Part shown: positions 1 to 9,539 of the stretch, piece by piece | Position numbering within the stretch: the stretch's first letter is position 1 | Layout: the number at the start of each line of letters is the position of its first letter | DNA from: Rubritepida flocculans DSM 14296 | GTDB taxonomy: Bacteria; Pseudomonadota; Alphaproteobacteria; Acetobacterales; Acetobacteraceae | Direction of reading: 5' to 3' | DNA: 64,000 nt | NCBI RefSeq assembly: GCF_000425365.1 | Contig: NZ_AUDH01000006.1 | Coordinates: 62,001 to 126,000, forward strand | Position numbers and translations under genes: made by a program | The notes under the pieces: model-generated | Database searches by the model: none | Told to the model about the DNA's origin: nothing | The model's input: the letters and a program-made list of their open reading frames with translations, nothing else

Positions 1-3000
1 ATGGGCTCGAGACAGCCGTCGTTGAGCGGGATTTCCTCGCCCACCAGGCTGCGCAGGCAGTAGAGCACCACGGCGCGGGTGACCGCGGGCGGGGCGTTGA
101 CGTTGCCCGGATGCTCCGGCCCCGTGCCGGTGAAGTCGATCACGGCCCGGCGCGCCGCCCGGTCCACGCGCACCGAGACGACGAGCGGCGCGCCGTCGTC
201 GGTGCGGGTCTCGAAGCGGCCGTCCCGCAGGCGGGAGAGCAGGCGGCGCACGCTCTCCTCGGCGTTGTCCATGACATGGCGCATGTAGGCGCGCACCATG
301 GCGAGCCCGTGCTCGCGCACCGCCGCGCGCAGCCCCTGCGCGCCCGCCTCGTTGGCGGCCACCTGGGCCTTGATGTCGGCGAGGTTCACCTCCGGGCTGC
401 GCGCCGGGTAGCGCGCCGAGGCCAGCAGCGCGCGGAACTCCGCCTCGCGGAAGCGGCCCTGCTCGACCAGCAGGAAGTCGTCGATGACCACCCCCTCCTC
501 CTCCAGCGTGGCGGAGTCGGGGGGCGTGGAGCCGGGGGTGAGGCCGCCGATGTCGGCATGGTGCCCGCGCGAGCCGACGAAGAAGAGGATCTCCCGCCCC
601 TCCTCGTCGAAGACGGGCGTGATCACCGTCACGTCCGGCAGATGGGTGCCGCCATTGTAGGGGTTGTTCAGCGCCACCACGTCGCCCGGGCGCAGCGTCG
701 TCCCGCGGCTGCGGATCACGGTGCGCACGCTCTCGCCCATCGCGCCGAGATGGACGGGCACATGCGGGGCGTTGGCGACCAGCCGCCCCTGCGCGTCGAA
801 GACGGCGCAGGAGAAATCGAGCCGCTCCTTGATGTTCACGCTGTGCGAGGTGTTCTGCAGCACCACGCCCATCTGCTCGGCGATGGCCATGAACAGGCTG
901 TTGAACAGCTCGAGCATCACCGGATCGGGGCGCGAGGCGTCGGCCGGCCGCGCCTCGGCGCGCGCCTCCACGCGATGCAGGACGAGGTGGTCGAGCGGGC
1001 TCACCCGCGCCTCCCAGCCCGGCTCCACCACGGTGGTGGCGATCGCCTCGCGGATCAGGGCGGGTCCGCGGATGGCGTCGCCCGCGCGCAGCGCCGCGCG
1101 GTCCAGCACCGGCGCCTCGCGGAAGGCGCCCTCCATGAAGACGCGCACGCGCTCCAGCACCGGGATCGCCTCGCCCTCCGGGCGGGGCGGGAGCGGGGTT
1201 TCGGCCACCGGCTCCCCGGGCAGGGTCACCTCGGCCAGGGCGGCCTCCACCACGATCTCGCGCTCGGGGGTGGCGAAGCCGAAGCGCTGGCGGTGCGCGG
1301 CGGTGAAGGCCTCGCGCAGCGCCTCGGCGTCGGCGGCGAAGGGAAGGGGCAGGAAGCTGTCGGTGCCGGCATAGCGCAGGTGCAGGCGGTGCTGGGCGCG
1401 CAGCCGGGCGGGGTCCGCGCCCTGGCGCGCGAGCTCGGCGCGCCCCTCCGCCTCCAGCGCCGCGAGCCGCGCGCGCAGCGCGGGGATCACCGCGGGGGCG
1501 AGGGGCTGTTCCACCGCCGCCTCGCGGATCGCGCTCTGGTCGGCGAGGCCCATGCCATAGGCCGAGAGCACGCCCGCGAAGGGGTGGAGGAACACCGTCT
1601 CCATGCCCAGAGCGTCGGCGACGAGGCAGGCGTGCTGCCCGCCCGCGCCGCCGAAGCAGGCCAGCGCGTATTTCGTCACGTCATGGCCGCGCTGCAGCGA
1701 AATCTGGCGGATGGCGTGGGCCATGTTGGCCACGGCGATGCGGATGAAGCCCTCGGCCACCTGCTCCGCCGTGCGGGGCTGGCCCGTGGCCGCGGCCACC
1801 TCCGCGGCGAGCGCCTCGAACTTCGCGCGCACCGTCGCGGCGTCGAGCGGCTGGTCGCCCGCAGGGCCGAAGATGGTGGGGAAATGCGCGGGCTGGATCT
1901 TGCCCAGCAGCACGTTCGCGTCGGTGACGGTGAGCGGCCCGCCGCGGCGATAGGCGGCGGGGCCGGGCACGGCGCCCGCGCTGTCGGGGCCGACGCGGAA
2001 GCGCGCGCCGTCGAAATGCAGGATGGAGCCGCCGCCGGCCGCGACGGTGTTGATCGCCATCATCGGCGCGCGCAGCCGCACCCCGGCCACCATGGTCTCG
2101 AAGGCGCGCTCGAACTCGCCGGCATAGAGCGCGACATCGGTGCTGGTGCCGCCCATGTCGAAACCGATGATGCGGCCGAAGCCCGCCATGGCCGCGGTGC
2201 GCGCCGCGCCCACGATGCCGCCCGCGGGGCCGGAGAGGATCGCGTCCTTGCCCTGGAAGCGTCCGGCCTCGGTCAGCCCGCCCGAGGACTGCATGAAGTA
2301 GAGCCGGGTGTGCGGGCCGAGCTCCTCCGCCACCTGCGCGACGTAGCGGCGCAGGATGGGCGAGAGATAGGCGTCCACCACCGCCGTGTCGCCGCGCGGC
2401 ACGAGGCGCGGCAGCGGGCTCGCGGCGTGGGAGAGGCTGATCTGCGCGAAGCCCTCCTCGGCGGCGATCTCGCCCAGGCGCCGCTCATGCGCCGGATGCG
2501 CCCAGGCGTGCATCAGCGCCACCGCCACGGCGCGGATGCCCTTCGCATGGGCGGCCCGCAGCGCGGCGCGCGCGCCCGCCTCGTCGAGCGGCTCGATCTC
2601 CGCCCCGTCCACCGCCACCCTGCCGCCGATCTCGGCCACCTCCTCGTGCAGCAGCGCGGGCAGGCGCACGTCGAGGTCGAACAGGCGCGGGCGGGCCTGG
2701 TTGCCGATGCGCAGCAGATCGCCGAAGCCGCGGTTGACCAGCAGCAGCACGCGCTCGCCCTTGCGCTCCAGCAGCGCGTTGGTGGCCACCGTGGTGCCCA
2801 TCTTCACCGCCTCGACGAGGCCCTCGGGCAGCGGCGCGCCGGGCGGCAGGCCGAGGATCTGGCGGATGCCGGCCACCGCGGCGTCCCGGTAGCGCCCCGG
2901 ATTCTCGGAGAGCAGCTTGGCGGTGGACAGGCGCCCGTCGGGGTGGCGGGCCACGATGTCGGTGAAGGTGCCGCCGCGGTCCACCCAGAACTGCCAGCCT

Positions 3001-3011
3001 CCGCCCGCCAT
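1..3011 (-). CDS. Hydantoinase/5-oxoprolinase family protein, HyuA-HyuB fusion (C-terminus cut by window edge)
   Basis: The frame is open from ATG at 3011 to the left edge, giving at least 1003 residues with no stop. The N-terminus [14 protein letters not shown] and the later [13 protein letters not shown] are the ATP-binding motifs of the HyuA half (roughly residues 1-680). The rest, with blocks such as [27 protein letters not shown] and [12 protein letters not shown], is the HyuB half. Fusion of both halves is typical of 5-oxoprolinase-like proteins of about 1200-1300 residues, so perhaps 200 residues lie outside the window. The family hydrolyses cyclic amides (5-oxoproline, hydantoins) in the cytoplasm with ATP; the substrate cannot be told from sequence alone. 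It is transcribed divergently from the TerB/DnaJ gene, 98 bp away. The ATG at 3019 is in another frame. Confidence 0.9.
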   Translation of the reverse strand, partial: MAGGGWQFWVDRGGTFTDIVARHPDGRLSTAKLLSENPGRYRDAAVAGIRQILGLPPGAPLPEGLVEAVKMGTTVATNALLERKGERVLLLVNRGFGDLLRIGNQARPRLFDLDVRLPALLHEEVAEIGGRVAVDGAEIEPLDEAGARAALRAAHAKGIRAVAVALMHAWAHPAHERRLGEIAAEEGFAQISLSHAASPLPRLVPRGDTAVVDAYLSPILRRYVAQVAEELGPHTRLYFMQSSGGLTEAGRFQGKDAILSGPAGGIVGAARTAAMAGFGRIIGFDMGGTSTDVALYAGEFERAFETMVAGVRLRAPMMAINTVAAGGGSILHFDGARFRVGPDSAGAVPGPAAYRRGGPLTVTDANVLLGKIQPAHFPTIFGPAGDQPLDAATVRAKFEALAAEVAAATGQPRTAEQVAEGFIRIAVANMAHAIRQISLQRGHDVTKYALACFGGAGGQHACLVADALGMETVFLHPFAGVLSAYGMGLADQSAIREAAVEQPLAPAVIPALRARLAALEAEGRAELARQGADPARLRAQHRLHLRYAGTDSFLPLPFAADAEALREAFTAAHRQRFGFATPEREIVVEAALAEVTLPGEPVAETPLPPRPEGEAIPVLERVRVFMEGAFREAPVLDRAALRAGDAIRGPALIREAIATTVVEPGWEARVSPLDHLVLHRVEARAEARPADASRPDPVMLELFNSLFMAIAEQMGVVLQNTSHSVNIKERLDFSCAVFDAQGRLVANAPHVPVHLGAMGESVRTVIRSRGTTLRPGDVVALNNPYNGGTHLPDVTVITPVFDEEGREILFFVGSRGHHADIGGLTPGSTPPDSATLEEEGVVIDDFLLVEQGRFREAEFRALLASARYPARSPEVNLADIKAQVAANEAGAQGLRAAVREHGLAMVRAYMRHVMDNAEESVRRLLSRLRDGRFETRTDDGAPLVVSVRVDRAARRAVIDFTGTGPEHPGNVNAPPAVTRAVVLYCLRSLVGEEIPLNDGCLEP

Positions 3012-3109
3012 CCGTCCATCCCTTCCTTGCGCTGCCGGTTTGGCGGGGCGGGCCGTGGCGCGCAAGGGGGCGCGCGTGCTATCCGCCGCCCATCAGAGGG
3101 GAGCCGGGA

Positions 3110-3871
3110 TTGGGGTTCTGGGGCAAGATCATCGGCGGCATCGCGGGCTTCGCCACCGGCGGGCCGCTGGGCGCGGTCATCGGCGCGGCGGCGGGCCATG
3201 CGGCCGACAGCGGGGCGCTGCGCCGGCGCATGGCGCCGGACGCGGCGAAGCTCGCCGCGCTGCTCGGCTCGAAGGAGCAGCTCTTCGCCATCTCGGTGGT
3301 GGTGCTCTCGGCCAAGCTCGCCAAATGCGACGGGCCGGTGGTGCGCGCCGAGATCGACGCCTTCAAGCGGCTGTTCCGCATCCCGCCCGAGAACATGAAG
3401 GACGTGGCCGAGCTCTTCGACCAGGCGCGCGAGACGGCCGAGGAGTTCGAACCCTTCGCCGACCGGCTGGGCGAGGCCTTCGCCGACAACCGCGCCATGC
3501 TGGAGGACGTGCTGGCCGCGCTCTTCCAGATCGCGCGGGCCGACGGGCCGCTGACGCGCGGGGAGGTGCGCTTCCTGCAGCGCGTGCAGCAGGGCTTCGG
3601 CCTGGACGCGCCCGCCTGGGAGCGCGCGCGCGACGGCCATGCGCGCCCGGGGATGGGCGAGCCCGCCTTCGACCCGTACGCCGTGCTCGGCCTGCCGAAG
3701 AACGCGAGCGACGAGCAGGTGCGCGCCGCCTGGCGCAAGCTGATGCGCGAGAACCACCCTGACGCGCTGGCCGCGCGCGGCGTGCCGGCCGAGTTCATCG
3801 AGCGCGCGACGAACAAGGTGGCCGAGATCAACGCCGCCTGGGACCGCATCAAGCGCGAGCGCCGGCTCTAG
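3110..3871 (+). CDS. TerB and DnaJ domain protein (DjlA-like co-chaperone)
   Basis: The protein has 253 residues. The N-terminus is glycine-rich and hydrophobic (GFWGKIIGGIAGFATGG) and could associate with membrane, as in DjlA. Residues about 45-160 form a helical TerB-like domain. Residues about 185-250 are a J domain (DPYAVLGLPKNASDEQ) carrying the HPD tripeptide that stimulates DnaK ATPase. The start is TTG at 3110, preceded by GGGGAG at about 3097; no ATG gives the full N-terminus. DjlA-type proteins recruit Hsp70 and can influence envelope stress signalling, but the partner here is unknown. The gene is followed 7 nt later by the amidase gene, so the two may be cotranscribed. Confidence 0.85.
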   Translation: MGFWGKIIGGIAGFATGGPLGAVIGAAAGHAADSGALRRRMAPDAAKLAALLGSKEQLFAISVVVLSAKLAKCDGPVVRAEIDAFKRLFRIPPENMKDVAELFDQARETAEEFEPFADRLGEAFADNRAMLEDVLAALFQIARADGPLTRGEVRFLQRVQQGFGLDAPAWERARDGHARPGMGEPAFDPYAVLGLPKNASDEQVRAAWRKLMRENHPDALAARGVPAEFIERATNKVAEINAAWDRIKRERRL

Positions 3872-3878
3872 CGGCCTG

Positions 3879-4562
3879 ATGCCCATGCGCATCCACGACC
3901 GCCCCTCCCCCAACCACGACCCGCGGCCCGAGGGCGCGGCGGTGGACATGCTCGTGCTGCACTACACCGGCATGCGCAGCGGCGCGGCGGCGCTGGAGCG
4001 GCTCCGCGACCCCGCGGCCGGCGTCTCCGCCCATTACCTGGTGGAGGAGGACGGCACGGTGTTCCGCCTCGTGCCCGAGGAGCGCCGGGCGCGCCATGCC
4101 GGGCTCTCCCACTGGCGGGGGCGGGAGGGGCTGAACGCCGGCTCCATCGGCGTGGAGATCGTGAACCCCGGCCATGAATGGGGCTACCGCCCCTTCCCCG
4201 CGCTGCAGATGGGCGCGGTGGCGGAGCTGTGCCTCGGCATCCTCGCGCGCCACCCCATCCCCGCGCGCAACGTGGTGGCGCACAGCGACATCGCCCCCGA
4301 CCGCAAGCAGGACCCGGGCGAGCTGTTCGACTGGGAGGGTCTGGCCGCGCTCGGCATCGGGCTCTGGCCCGCCCCGGCCGCGCCGCCGCCGGAGGAGGAG
4401 GCGCGCGCGCTGCTCGGCCGCATCGGCTACCGCACCGATCTGCCCCTGCCCGTGCTCGTCACCGCCTTCCAGCGCCACTGGCGGCCCGCGCGGGTGGACG
4501 GGGTGGCGGACGCCGAGACCCGCGCGCGCATGGCGGGGCTGCTCGCGCGCATCGAGGCTTGA
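3879..4562 (+). CDS. N-acetylmuramoyl-L-alanine amidase, AmiD type
   Basis: The protein has 227 residues: an Amidase_2 (PGRP-like) domain at about 20-150 and a short C-terminal peptidoglycan-binding-like segment at about 170-225 (LPLPVLVTAFQRHWRP). Zinc ligands are visible as the His of VLHYTGM (H28) and the His and Asp of HSDIAPDRKQDPG. The family cleaves the amide between MurNAc and the stem peptide, often on recycled anhydro-muropeptides. No clear signal peptide or lipobox is seen, so it may act in the cytoplasm like AmpD, or the true export signal is missing. ATG at 3885 is an alternative start. The stop codon region contains the likely -35 element of rnpB. Confidence 0.88.
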   Translation: MPMRIHDRPSPNHDPRPEGAAVDMLVLHYTGMRSGAAALERLRDPAAGVSAHYLVEEDGTVFRLVPEERRARHAGLSHWRGREGLNAGSIGVEIVNPGHEWGYRPFPALQMGAVAELCLGILARHPIPARNVVAHSDIAPDRKQDPGELFDWEGLAALGIGLWPAPAAPPPEEEARALLGRIGYRTDLPLPVLVTAFQRHWRPARVDGVADAETRARMAGLLARIEA

Positions 4563-4588
4563 CCCGGCGCGCCCCGCGGGCGCAACAG
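4559..4588 (+). promoter_or_regulatory. Candidate rnpB promoter
   Basis: TTGACC at 4559-4564, overlapping the amidase stop codon, is a good -35 match. CAACAG at 4583-4588, 18 bp downstream, is a poor -10. The pair would place transcription start within a few bases of the 5' end of the RNase P RNA, which is the main argument for it. Confidence 0.4.
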
Positions 4589-4597
4589 GGCATCGGT

Positions 4598-4992
4598 GCC
4601 GGGGGGCCGGGCGACCGCTGGCGCGGGAGCGATCCCGCGCTGGAGGAAAGTCCGGGCTCCACGGGAAGACGGTGCCGGCCAACGGCCGGCGGACGCAAGT
4701 CCAGGGAAAGTGCCACAGAGAACAGACCGCCCGCGCCGCATCCGCGCCTCGGGCAAGGGTGAAACGGTGGGGTAAGAGCCCACCGCGCCTCCAGCAATGG
4801 CGGCGGCACGGCAAACCCCACCGGGAGCAAGGCCGAATAGGGAGGGCTGCCGCCCAGGCTCCGGCTTGAGCGGCAGGGGGTTCCCGCCCCGCCCTCCGGG
4901 TTGGCCGCGCGAAGCCGATGGCGACATCGGCTCCAGAGGAATGGTCGCCCAGGCCCGCAAGGGCTGGACAGAACCCGGCTTACAGGCCCCCC
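4598..4992 (+). ncRNA. rnpB: RNase P RNA (class A)
   Basis: This is the catalytic RNA of the tRNA 5'-processing ribozyme. The conserved core GAGGAAAGTCCGGGCTCC lies at 4643-4660, followed by the ACAGAGAACAGACCGCC block near 4715-4731 and GGGTAAGAGCCCACCGCG near 4770-4787. The terminal AGAACCCGGCTTACAGGCC lies near 4970-4988. The first bases (GGGGGGCC near 4601) can pair with the last (GGCCCCCC near 4986) to close helix P1. About 395 nt is the usual size in alphaproteobacteria. Ends are estimated from P1 pairing and could be off by a few bases. Confidence 0.95.
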
Positions 4993-5348
4993 GCACCGCC
5001 CCCTGTTGCCGAGATGCCACAGCGCCCGAGGAAGCGCGCGCGCACGCCAGGGGCCGGGCGGAGGGCTCGCGGCGCTTTTCCATCAAGCGATTGATTTCGC
5101 TTGCGGTAACCCCCTGTTTACCGCCCGGGCACCCAGAATTATCCCTTGAAAGCCCAGATCACTCCAGCTACAACCGGATCAGCCCAGGGAAGTGAGTGCG
5201 CTCGGGGGGGCGAGACACTTCCAGACGGGCTGGTCGGGCGAGCCGACGGGGTCGGGGGGCTCCGTCGGCCGCTGCCCCTCCCGCGCCGCGGGAGGGGCGG
5301 AACGGCCCTTCCCCCCTGCGCGGCCAGGCGGGGGGCTCCGACGCTTCG
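4993..5348 (+). other. Gene-free, hairpin-rich leader between rnpB and mraZ
   Basis: No coding region is seen. The stretch holds a series of inverted repeats: CAAGCGA/TCGCTTG (5084-5103, loop of 6); GCGGTAA/TTACCGC (5103-5124, loop of 8, sharing one base with the first); CCGACGG/CCGTCGG (5243-5268); an 11-bp perfect stem GCCCCTCCCGC/GCGGGAGGGGC with a 3-nt loop (5274-5298); and C6/G6 (5311-5335) just before mraZ. The first could end rnpB transcripts, though no T-run follows. The later ones would fall in the mraZ mRNA leader. Confidence 0.6.
5117..5145 (+). promoter_or_regulatory. Weak candidate promoter for the dcw cluster
   Basis: TTTACC (5117-5122), 17 bp, then TATCCC (5140-5145) lies in the only AT-richer patch upstream of mraZ. 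The matches are modest, and it overlaps the second inverted repeat, so protein binding there could affect it. Confidence 0.22.
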
Positions 5349-5807
5349 ATGGGCGATTTCGTCGGCACAGAGACGAGCACGCTGGACCGCAAGGGTCGCT
5401 GCATCGTCCCGGCCGGCTTCCGCCGCGTGCTGCAGGGCGAGCCGCTCTACCTCCGGCCCTCCGTCCGCGGCGCCTTCCTGGAAGGCTGGCCCGCCTCCGC
5501 CGTCACCAGCGACGCCGCCCCGCGCCTCGGCCCCACCGACGTCATCGCCCCCGAGGACGACGACCAGCTCTACGCCCTCATCGCCGCCGCCGTGCCCGTC
5601 ACCCCCGACAGCGACGGCCGCGTGATCCTGCCCGGCGAGCTGATCGCCTATGCGGGGCTGGAGAGCGAGCTCGTCTTCGTCGGCCGTCGCAGCTTCCTCG
5701 AGATCTGGTCCAAGCCCGCCTTCGCCGAGCGCATGCGCCAGGCCATGGCCGCGATGGCCGAGCGCCAGCGCGCCGCCGCCGCCCGCGCCAAGGGAGGGGC
5801 GGCATGA
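5349..5807 (+). CDS. mraZ: Transcriptional regulator MraZ
   Basis: The protein has 152 residues with two SpoVT/AbrB-like halves. The first carries [16 protein letters not shown] at about 10-25, the second [18 protein letters not shown] at about 85-102. MraZ proteins form rings, bind repeats upstream of their own gene, and repress the dcw operon in bacteria where this has been tested. It is the first gene of the cluster, as usual. Its stop overlaps the rsmH start (ATGA at 5804-5807). The C-terminus is alanine- and arginine-rich. The long structured leader just upstream is a natural target region, but I did not find the clear repeated TGGG-type boxes known from other groups. Confidence 0.95.
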   Translation: MGDFVGTETSTLDRKGRCIVPAGFRRVLQGEPLYLRPSVRGAFLEGWPASAVTSDAAPRLGPTDVIAPEDDDQLYALIAAAVPVTPDSDGRVILPGELIAYAGLESELVFVGRRSFLEIWSKPAFAERMRQAMAAMAERQRAAAARAKGGAA

Positions 5808-6742
5808 GCCACATCCCCGTGATGCTCGCCGAGGTGCTGGCCACCCTCTCCCCCCGCCCGGGCGAGGCGATCCTGGACGGCACCTTCGGCGGCGGCGGCT
5901 ACAGCGCCGCCATCCTGCAGGCCGCCCCCTGCACCGTCTGGGCCATGGACCGCGACCCCGAGGCCATCGCGCGCGGCGCGGCGCTCGCCGCCCGCTTCCC
6001 CGGCCGGCTGCACCTGATCGAGGGGCGGTTCGGCGACATGCTCGCCCACCTCGCCGCGCGCGGCGTGACGGCGCTCGACGGGGTGGTGCTCGATCTCGGC
6101 GTCTCCTCCTTCCAGCTCGACCAGCCCGAGCGCGGCTTCTCCTTCCGCGCCGAGGGGCCGCTCGACATGCGCATGGGCCGCGAGGGGCCCACTGCGGCCG
6201 ATCTGGTCAACACCCTGCCCGAGCGCGAACTGGCCGATCTGCTTTGGGAACTCGGCGAGGAGCGCCATGCCCGGCGCGTCGCCCAGGCCATCGTCCGCGC
6301 CCGCGCCGAGGCCCCCTTCACGACCACGCTGCGGCTGGCGGAGGTGATCCGCCGCGCCGTCCCGCGCGACCCCTCGGGCATCGACGGCGCGACGCGCAGC
6401 TTCCAGGCGCTGCGCATCCGGGTGAACGACGAGCTGGGCGAGATCGAGCGCGCGCTCTCCGCCGCGCTCGGCCTGCTCGCCCCGGGCGGGCGGATCGTCG
6501 TCGTCTCCTTCCATTCTCTGGAGGACCGGCTGGTGAAGCGCGCCTTCCAGAAGGCCGCCGGCCGCGCCCCGGCCGCCTCCCGCCACGATCCGGCCGCGCT
6601 GCTGGCCCGCCCCGCCCCCGCGGGCTTCGAGCTGCTGACGCCGCGCCCCCTCCTGCCCTCGGCGGAGGAGGTGGCGGCCAACCCGCGCGCCCGCAGCGCC
6701 CGGCTGCGCGCGCTGCGCCGCAAGGCGGAGGAGGGGCGATGA
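5804..6742 (+). CDS. rsmH: 16S rRNA (cytosine1402-N4)-methyltransferase RsmH
   Basis: The protein has 312 residues, the normal family size. It begins [10 protein letters not shown] and has the SAM-binding [10 protein letters not shown] at residues 25-34. Other family blocks are [24 protein letters not shown] and the C-terminal [13 protein letters not shown]. It methylates N4 of C1402 in the ribosomal P site, using SAM, in the cytoplasm. It overlaps mraZ by 4 nt and ftsL by 4 nt (ATGA at 6739-6742), so translation is probably coupled along the operon. Confidence 0.97.
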   Translation: MSHIPVMLAEVLATLSPRPGEAILDGTFGGGGYSAAILQAAPCTVWAMDRDPEAIARGAALAARFPGRLHLIEGRFGDMLAHLAARGVTALDGVVLDLGVSSFQLDQPERGFSFRAEGPLDMRMGREGPTAADLVNTLPERELADLLWELGEERHARRVAQAIVRARAEAPFTTTLRLAEVIRRAVPRDPSGIDGATRSFQALRIRVNDELGEIERALSAALGLLAPGGRIVVVSFHSLEDRLVKRAFQKAAGRAPAASRHDPAALLARPAPAGFELLTPRPLLPSAEEVAANPRARSARLRALRRKAEEGR

Positions 6743-7581
6743 TCCGCCCGCTCACCCTCCTCTCCGCCCTCGCCTTCGTCGGCGCGGGCTTCTACGTCTT
6801 CCACACCAAGGAGCAGGTGGCGGGCCAGGAGCGCCAGCTCCGCGAACTGCACCGCGAGGCGGAGGCCCATCGCGAGCGCACCCGGCTGCTGCAGGCCGAA
6901 TGGGCGCGGCTGAACGACCAGGAGCGGCTGCGCGCGCTGGCGGGCGCGCATCTGCGCGACATGCAGCCCATGGAGCCGCAGCAGTTCCTGCGCGCCGAGG
7001 ACGCGCTGCGCCGCCTGCCCGCCGCCCTGGCCTTCGTCGCCCCGCCCGAGGCCGGCTTCCGCCAGCGCGCCGACGCCCCCTCCTCGCCGCATGAGCCGCT
7101 GGTCTTCACCGCGGCCAGCGTCGCGGCCCTGGCCCGCGCCGCCGAGGAGCCCCGCTCCGCCGCGCCGCGCCCCGCCGCACCCGCCCCGGCCGGCGCCGGC
7201 GCGGCCCCGCCCGCGCCCGCTCCCGCCGCCGCGCCCGTGGCCGCGCCGGCCCCCGCCCCGCGCCAGCCCGCCGCGCCGGCCCTCGCCGCCTCCGGCCCCG
7301 CCGCGGCCCCGTCCGAGGCCCCCCGCCCCGCGCCGCGCCCGGTCGCGGTCGCCGCCGCCACGCCGCCCGCCACGCCGGCCCCCGCCGGCCGCCCGCCGGC
7401 CGAGCCCGCCCGCCTGCCGCCCATCGCCGGGGCCGCCGCGCCGCCGCCGCGCCCCGCCCCGCCGCCCCCCGCCCCGCCGCTGCGCCACGCGCTGCACGTC
7501 CAGCCCGCCCCGCCGCCCGCCCAGGGCTCGCTGCTCGGCGCGGGGGCGAGCCTGCCGCCCCCCGTGCCCTTCAGCCGATGA
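6739..7581 (+). CDS. ftsL: Cell division protein FtsL with a very long Ala/Pro-rich tail
   Basis: The protein has 280 residues. A short cytoplasmic start is followed by one membrane segment (about 5-21, [17 protein letters not shown]), then a coiled-coil-like periplasmic stretch (about 25-70) with [16 protein letters not shown], the usual FtsL/DivIC-type end. Classical FtsL ends near residue 100-120. Here about 170 more residues follow, almost wholly Ala, Pro and Gly. FtsL joins FtsB and FtsQ to activate FtsWI at the septum. Identification rests on position between rsmH and ftsI plus topology, because FtsL sequences diverge strongly. It overlaps both neighbours by 4 nt. Confidence 0.85.
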   Translation: MIRPLTLLSALAFVGAGFYVFHTKEQVAGQERQLRELHREAEAHRERTRLLQAEWARLNDQERLRALAGAHLRDMQPMEPQQFLRAEDALRRLPAALAFVAPPEAGFRQRADAPSSPHEPLVFTAASVAALARAAEEPRSAAPRPAAPAPAGAGAAPPAPAPAAAPVAAPAPAPRQPAAPALAASGPAAAPSEAPRPAPRPVAVAAATPPATPAPAGRPPAEPARLPPIAGAAAPPPRPAPPPPAPPLRHALHVQPAPPPAQGSLLGAGASLPPPVPFSR

Positions 7582-9539
7582 CCGCGGTTCCGCCACCCCC
7601 GCCCGAGGCCCGCCCCGTCCTGCCCGCGCGCGACGGGCGCGTGGCCGTGCGCTCGCCGCTGGCCGAGGCCGCGCAGCAGCGCCGCGTGCGCGCGCGCCTC
7701 GCCCTCGCCACCATCGGCTTCGCGGTGCTCTTCGGCGCGGTGGGGCTGCGGCTTGCGGAAAAGACCATCATCAACCCCGAGGCCTCGCGCATCGCCTCCG
7801 CCCCGCGCCTGCCCCGGCCGGAGCCGCCCGTCAGCCGCGCCGAGATCACCGACCGCAACGGCGAGGTGCTGGCCGTCACGGTGCGCGGCCTCGCCCTCTA
7901 CGCCCGGCCGAACCTGATCGAGAACCCGCGCGAGACGGCCGAGCGGCTGCACGCCATCCTGCCGCATCTCGACCGCGAGCGGCTGGTGGAGCGGCTCTCC
8001 GGCCCGCGCGTCTTCGCCTACATCGACCGCTTCATCACGCCGCAGCAGATGGAGCGGATCAACGCCCTGGGCATCGTCGGCCTCGACTTCGAGACGGCCG
8101 AGCGCCGCACCTATCCCAAGGGGCGCGACGCGGCGCATGTGCTCGGCCTCGTGGACGTGGACAACCAGGGCCTGTTCGGCGCCGAGCGCTGGTTCGACGA
8201 GCGCCTGCGCACGAGCCGCGAGCCGCTGCGCCTCTCCCTCGACATCCGCGTGCAGCGCGAGCTGCGCGAGGCGCTCGCCTGGGCCATCGAGCGCTTCAAC
8301 GGCATCGGCGGCGCGGCCATCGTGATGGACGTGCACACGGCCGAGGTGCTGGGCATGGTCTCCCTGCCCGATTTCAGCGGCGCGAACCCGGCCGCCTCCC
8401 CGCCCGAGAACCGCTTCCACCGCGCGGTGGAGGGCGTCTACGAGCCCGGCTCCACCTTCAAGCTGCTGACGGCGGCGATGGCGCTGGAACTCGGCACCGT
8501 GCAGCTCCATTCGGGCTTCGACGCCTCGCGCCCGATCCGCGTGGGCGGGCACGAGATCAACGATTTCCGCGGCAAGAACCGCTGGCTCGCCCTGCCCGAG
8601 ATCATCGCCTATTCCTCCAACCTCGGCACGGCGCACATGGCGATGACGGTGGGCCCGGCCCGGCACCGCGAGTTCCTCGCGCGCTTCGGCATCGCCCGCC
8701 ACCAGCGCCTGCCCATCGAGCTGCCCGAGGCGGCGGCGGTGCTCCTGCCCGGAAGCCGCGACTGGCGCGAGATCAACACCATGACCATCGGCTTCGGCCA
8801 TGGCGTCTCGGTCACGCCGCTGCATGTGGTGAACAGCATCGCCACCCTGGCCAATGGCGGCATCTTCCGCACGCCCACCATCCTCGCCCAGCCCGAGGGC
8901 GCGGAGCGCGAGGGCACGCGCGTGATCAGCGAGCGCACCTCCGAGCAGATGCGCCGGCTGATGCGCATCGCCGTCACCGAGGGCTCGGGCCGGGCGGCCG
9001 ATGCGCCGGGCTATTTCGTGGGCGGCAAGACCGGCACCGCGCTCAAGACCAACGAGCGCGGGCGCGGCTATTCCGAGAACCGGCGCATCTCCGCCTTCGT
9101 CGGCGCCTTCCCGATGAACGCGCCGCGCTATGCGATCTACGTGATGGTGGACGAGCCCAAGCCGCGCGCCGACACGGGCGGCTTCGCCACCGCCGGCGTG
9201 GTCGCCGCCCCGGCCGCGCGGCGGGTGGTGGAGCGGGTGGCGCCCATCCTCGGCCTCGTTCCCGAGACGGAGCGCATCGCCCAGATCCAGCAGACCATCG
9301 CGCTGCCGCTGCAGCCGCCGCGCCCGCGCGCCGCCACGCCGGCCACGCCCGGCCCGCGCGGCCACGCCCCGCAGCCCGCGGCCCAGCCCGCCGCGCCCCC
9401 CGCCCTCGGCCCGCGCGCGCCGGTGCCGGTGGAGGTGCCCGGCAGCCCCATCCGCCGCACCGACGCGGAGCCGCGCATGCCCGCGCCGCGCCTCGCCCTC
9501 GCCCTCACGCCCGCCGAGACCGGCCGTGACGCTCGATGA
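7578..9539 (+). CDS. ftsI: Septal peptidoglycan transpeptidase FtsI (PBP3)
   Basis: The protein has 653 residues. One N-terminal membrane anchor (about 38-56) is followed by the PBP dimerisation domain (about 90-240), beginning ITDRNGEVLAVTV, and the transpeptidase domain (about 260-560). Catalytic motifs are S292 in PGSTFKL, SSN at 346-348 and K484 in GGKTGTA. It crosslinks septal peptidoglycan in the periplasm together with the glycan polymerase FtsW. The last 75 or so residues are Pro/Ala-rich and lie beyond the catalytic domain. The start overlaps ftsL by 4 nt; the end overlaps murE by 14 nt. Confidence 0.97.
   Translation: MTAVPPPPPEARPVLPARDGRVAVRSPLAEAAQQRRVRARLALATIGFAVLFGAVGLRLAEKTIINPEASRIASAPRLPRPEPPVSRAEITDRNGEVLAVTVRGLALYARPNLIENPRETAERLHAILPHLDRERLVERLSGPRVFAYIDRFITPQQMERINALGIVGLDFETAERRTYPKGRDAAHVLGLVDVDNQGLFGAERWFDERLRTSREPLRLSLDIRVQRELREALAWAIERFNGIGGAAIVMDVHTAEVLGMVSLPDFSGANPAASPPENRFHRAVEGVYEPGSTFKLLTAAMALELGTVQLHSGFDASRPIRVGGHEINDFRGKNRWLALPEIIAYSSNLGTAHMAMTVGPARHREFLARFGIARHQRLPIELPEAAAVLLPGSRDWREINTMTIGFGHGVSVTPLHVVNSIATLANGGIFRTPTILAQPEGAEREGTRVISERTSEQMRRLMRIAVTEGSGRAADAPGYFVGGKTGTALKTNERGRGYSENRRISAFVGAFPMNAPRYAIYVMVDEPKPRADTGGFATAGVVAAPAARRVVERVAPILGLVPETERIAQIQQTIALPLQPPRPRAATPATPGPRGHAPQPAAQPAAPPALGPRAPVPVEVPGSPIRRTDAEPRMPAPRLALALTPAETGRDAR

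Noticed and set aside
111-3398. Long plus-strand open frame of 1095 codons over the hydantoinase
   Set aside because: It is made almost wholly of Arg, Ala, Gly and His, has no family motif, and lies opposite a frame with clear hydantoinase motifs; it is a GC-rich shadow.
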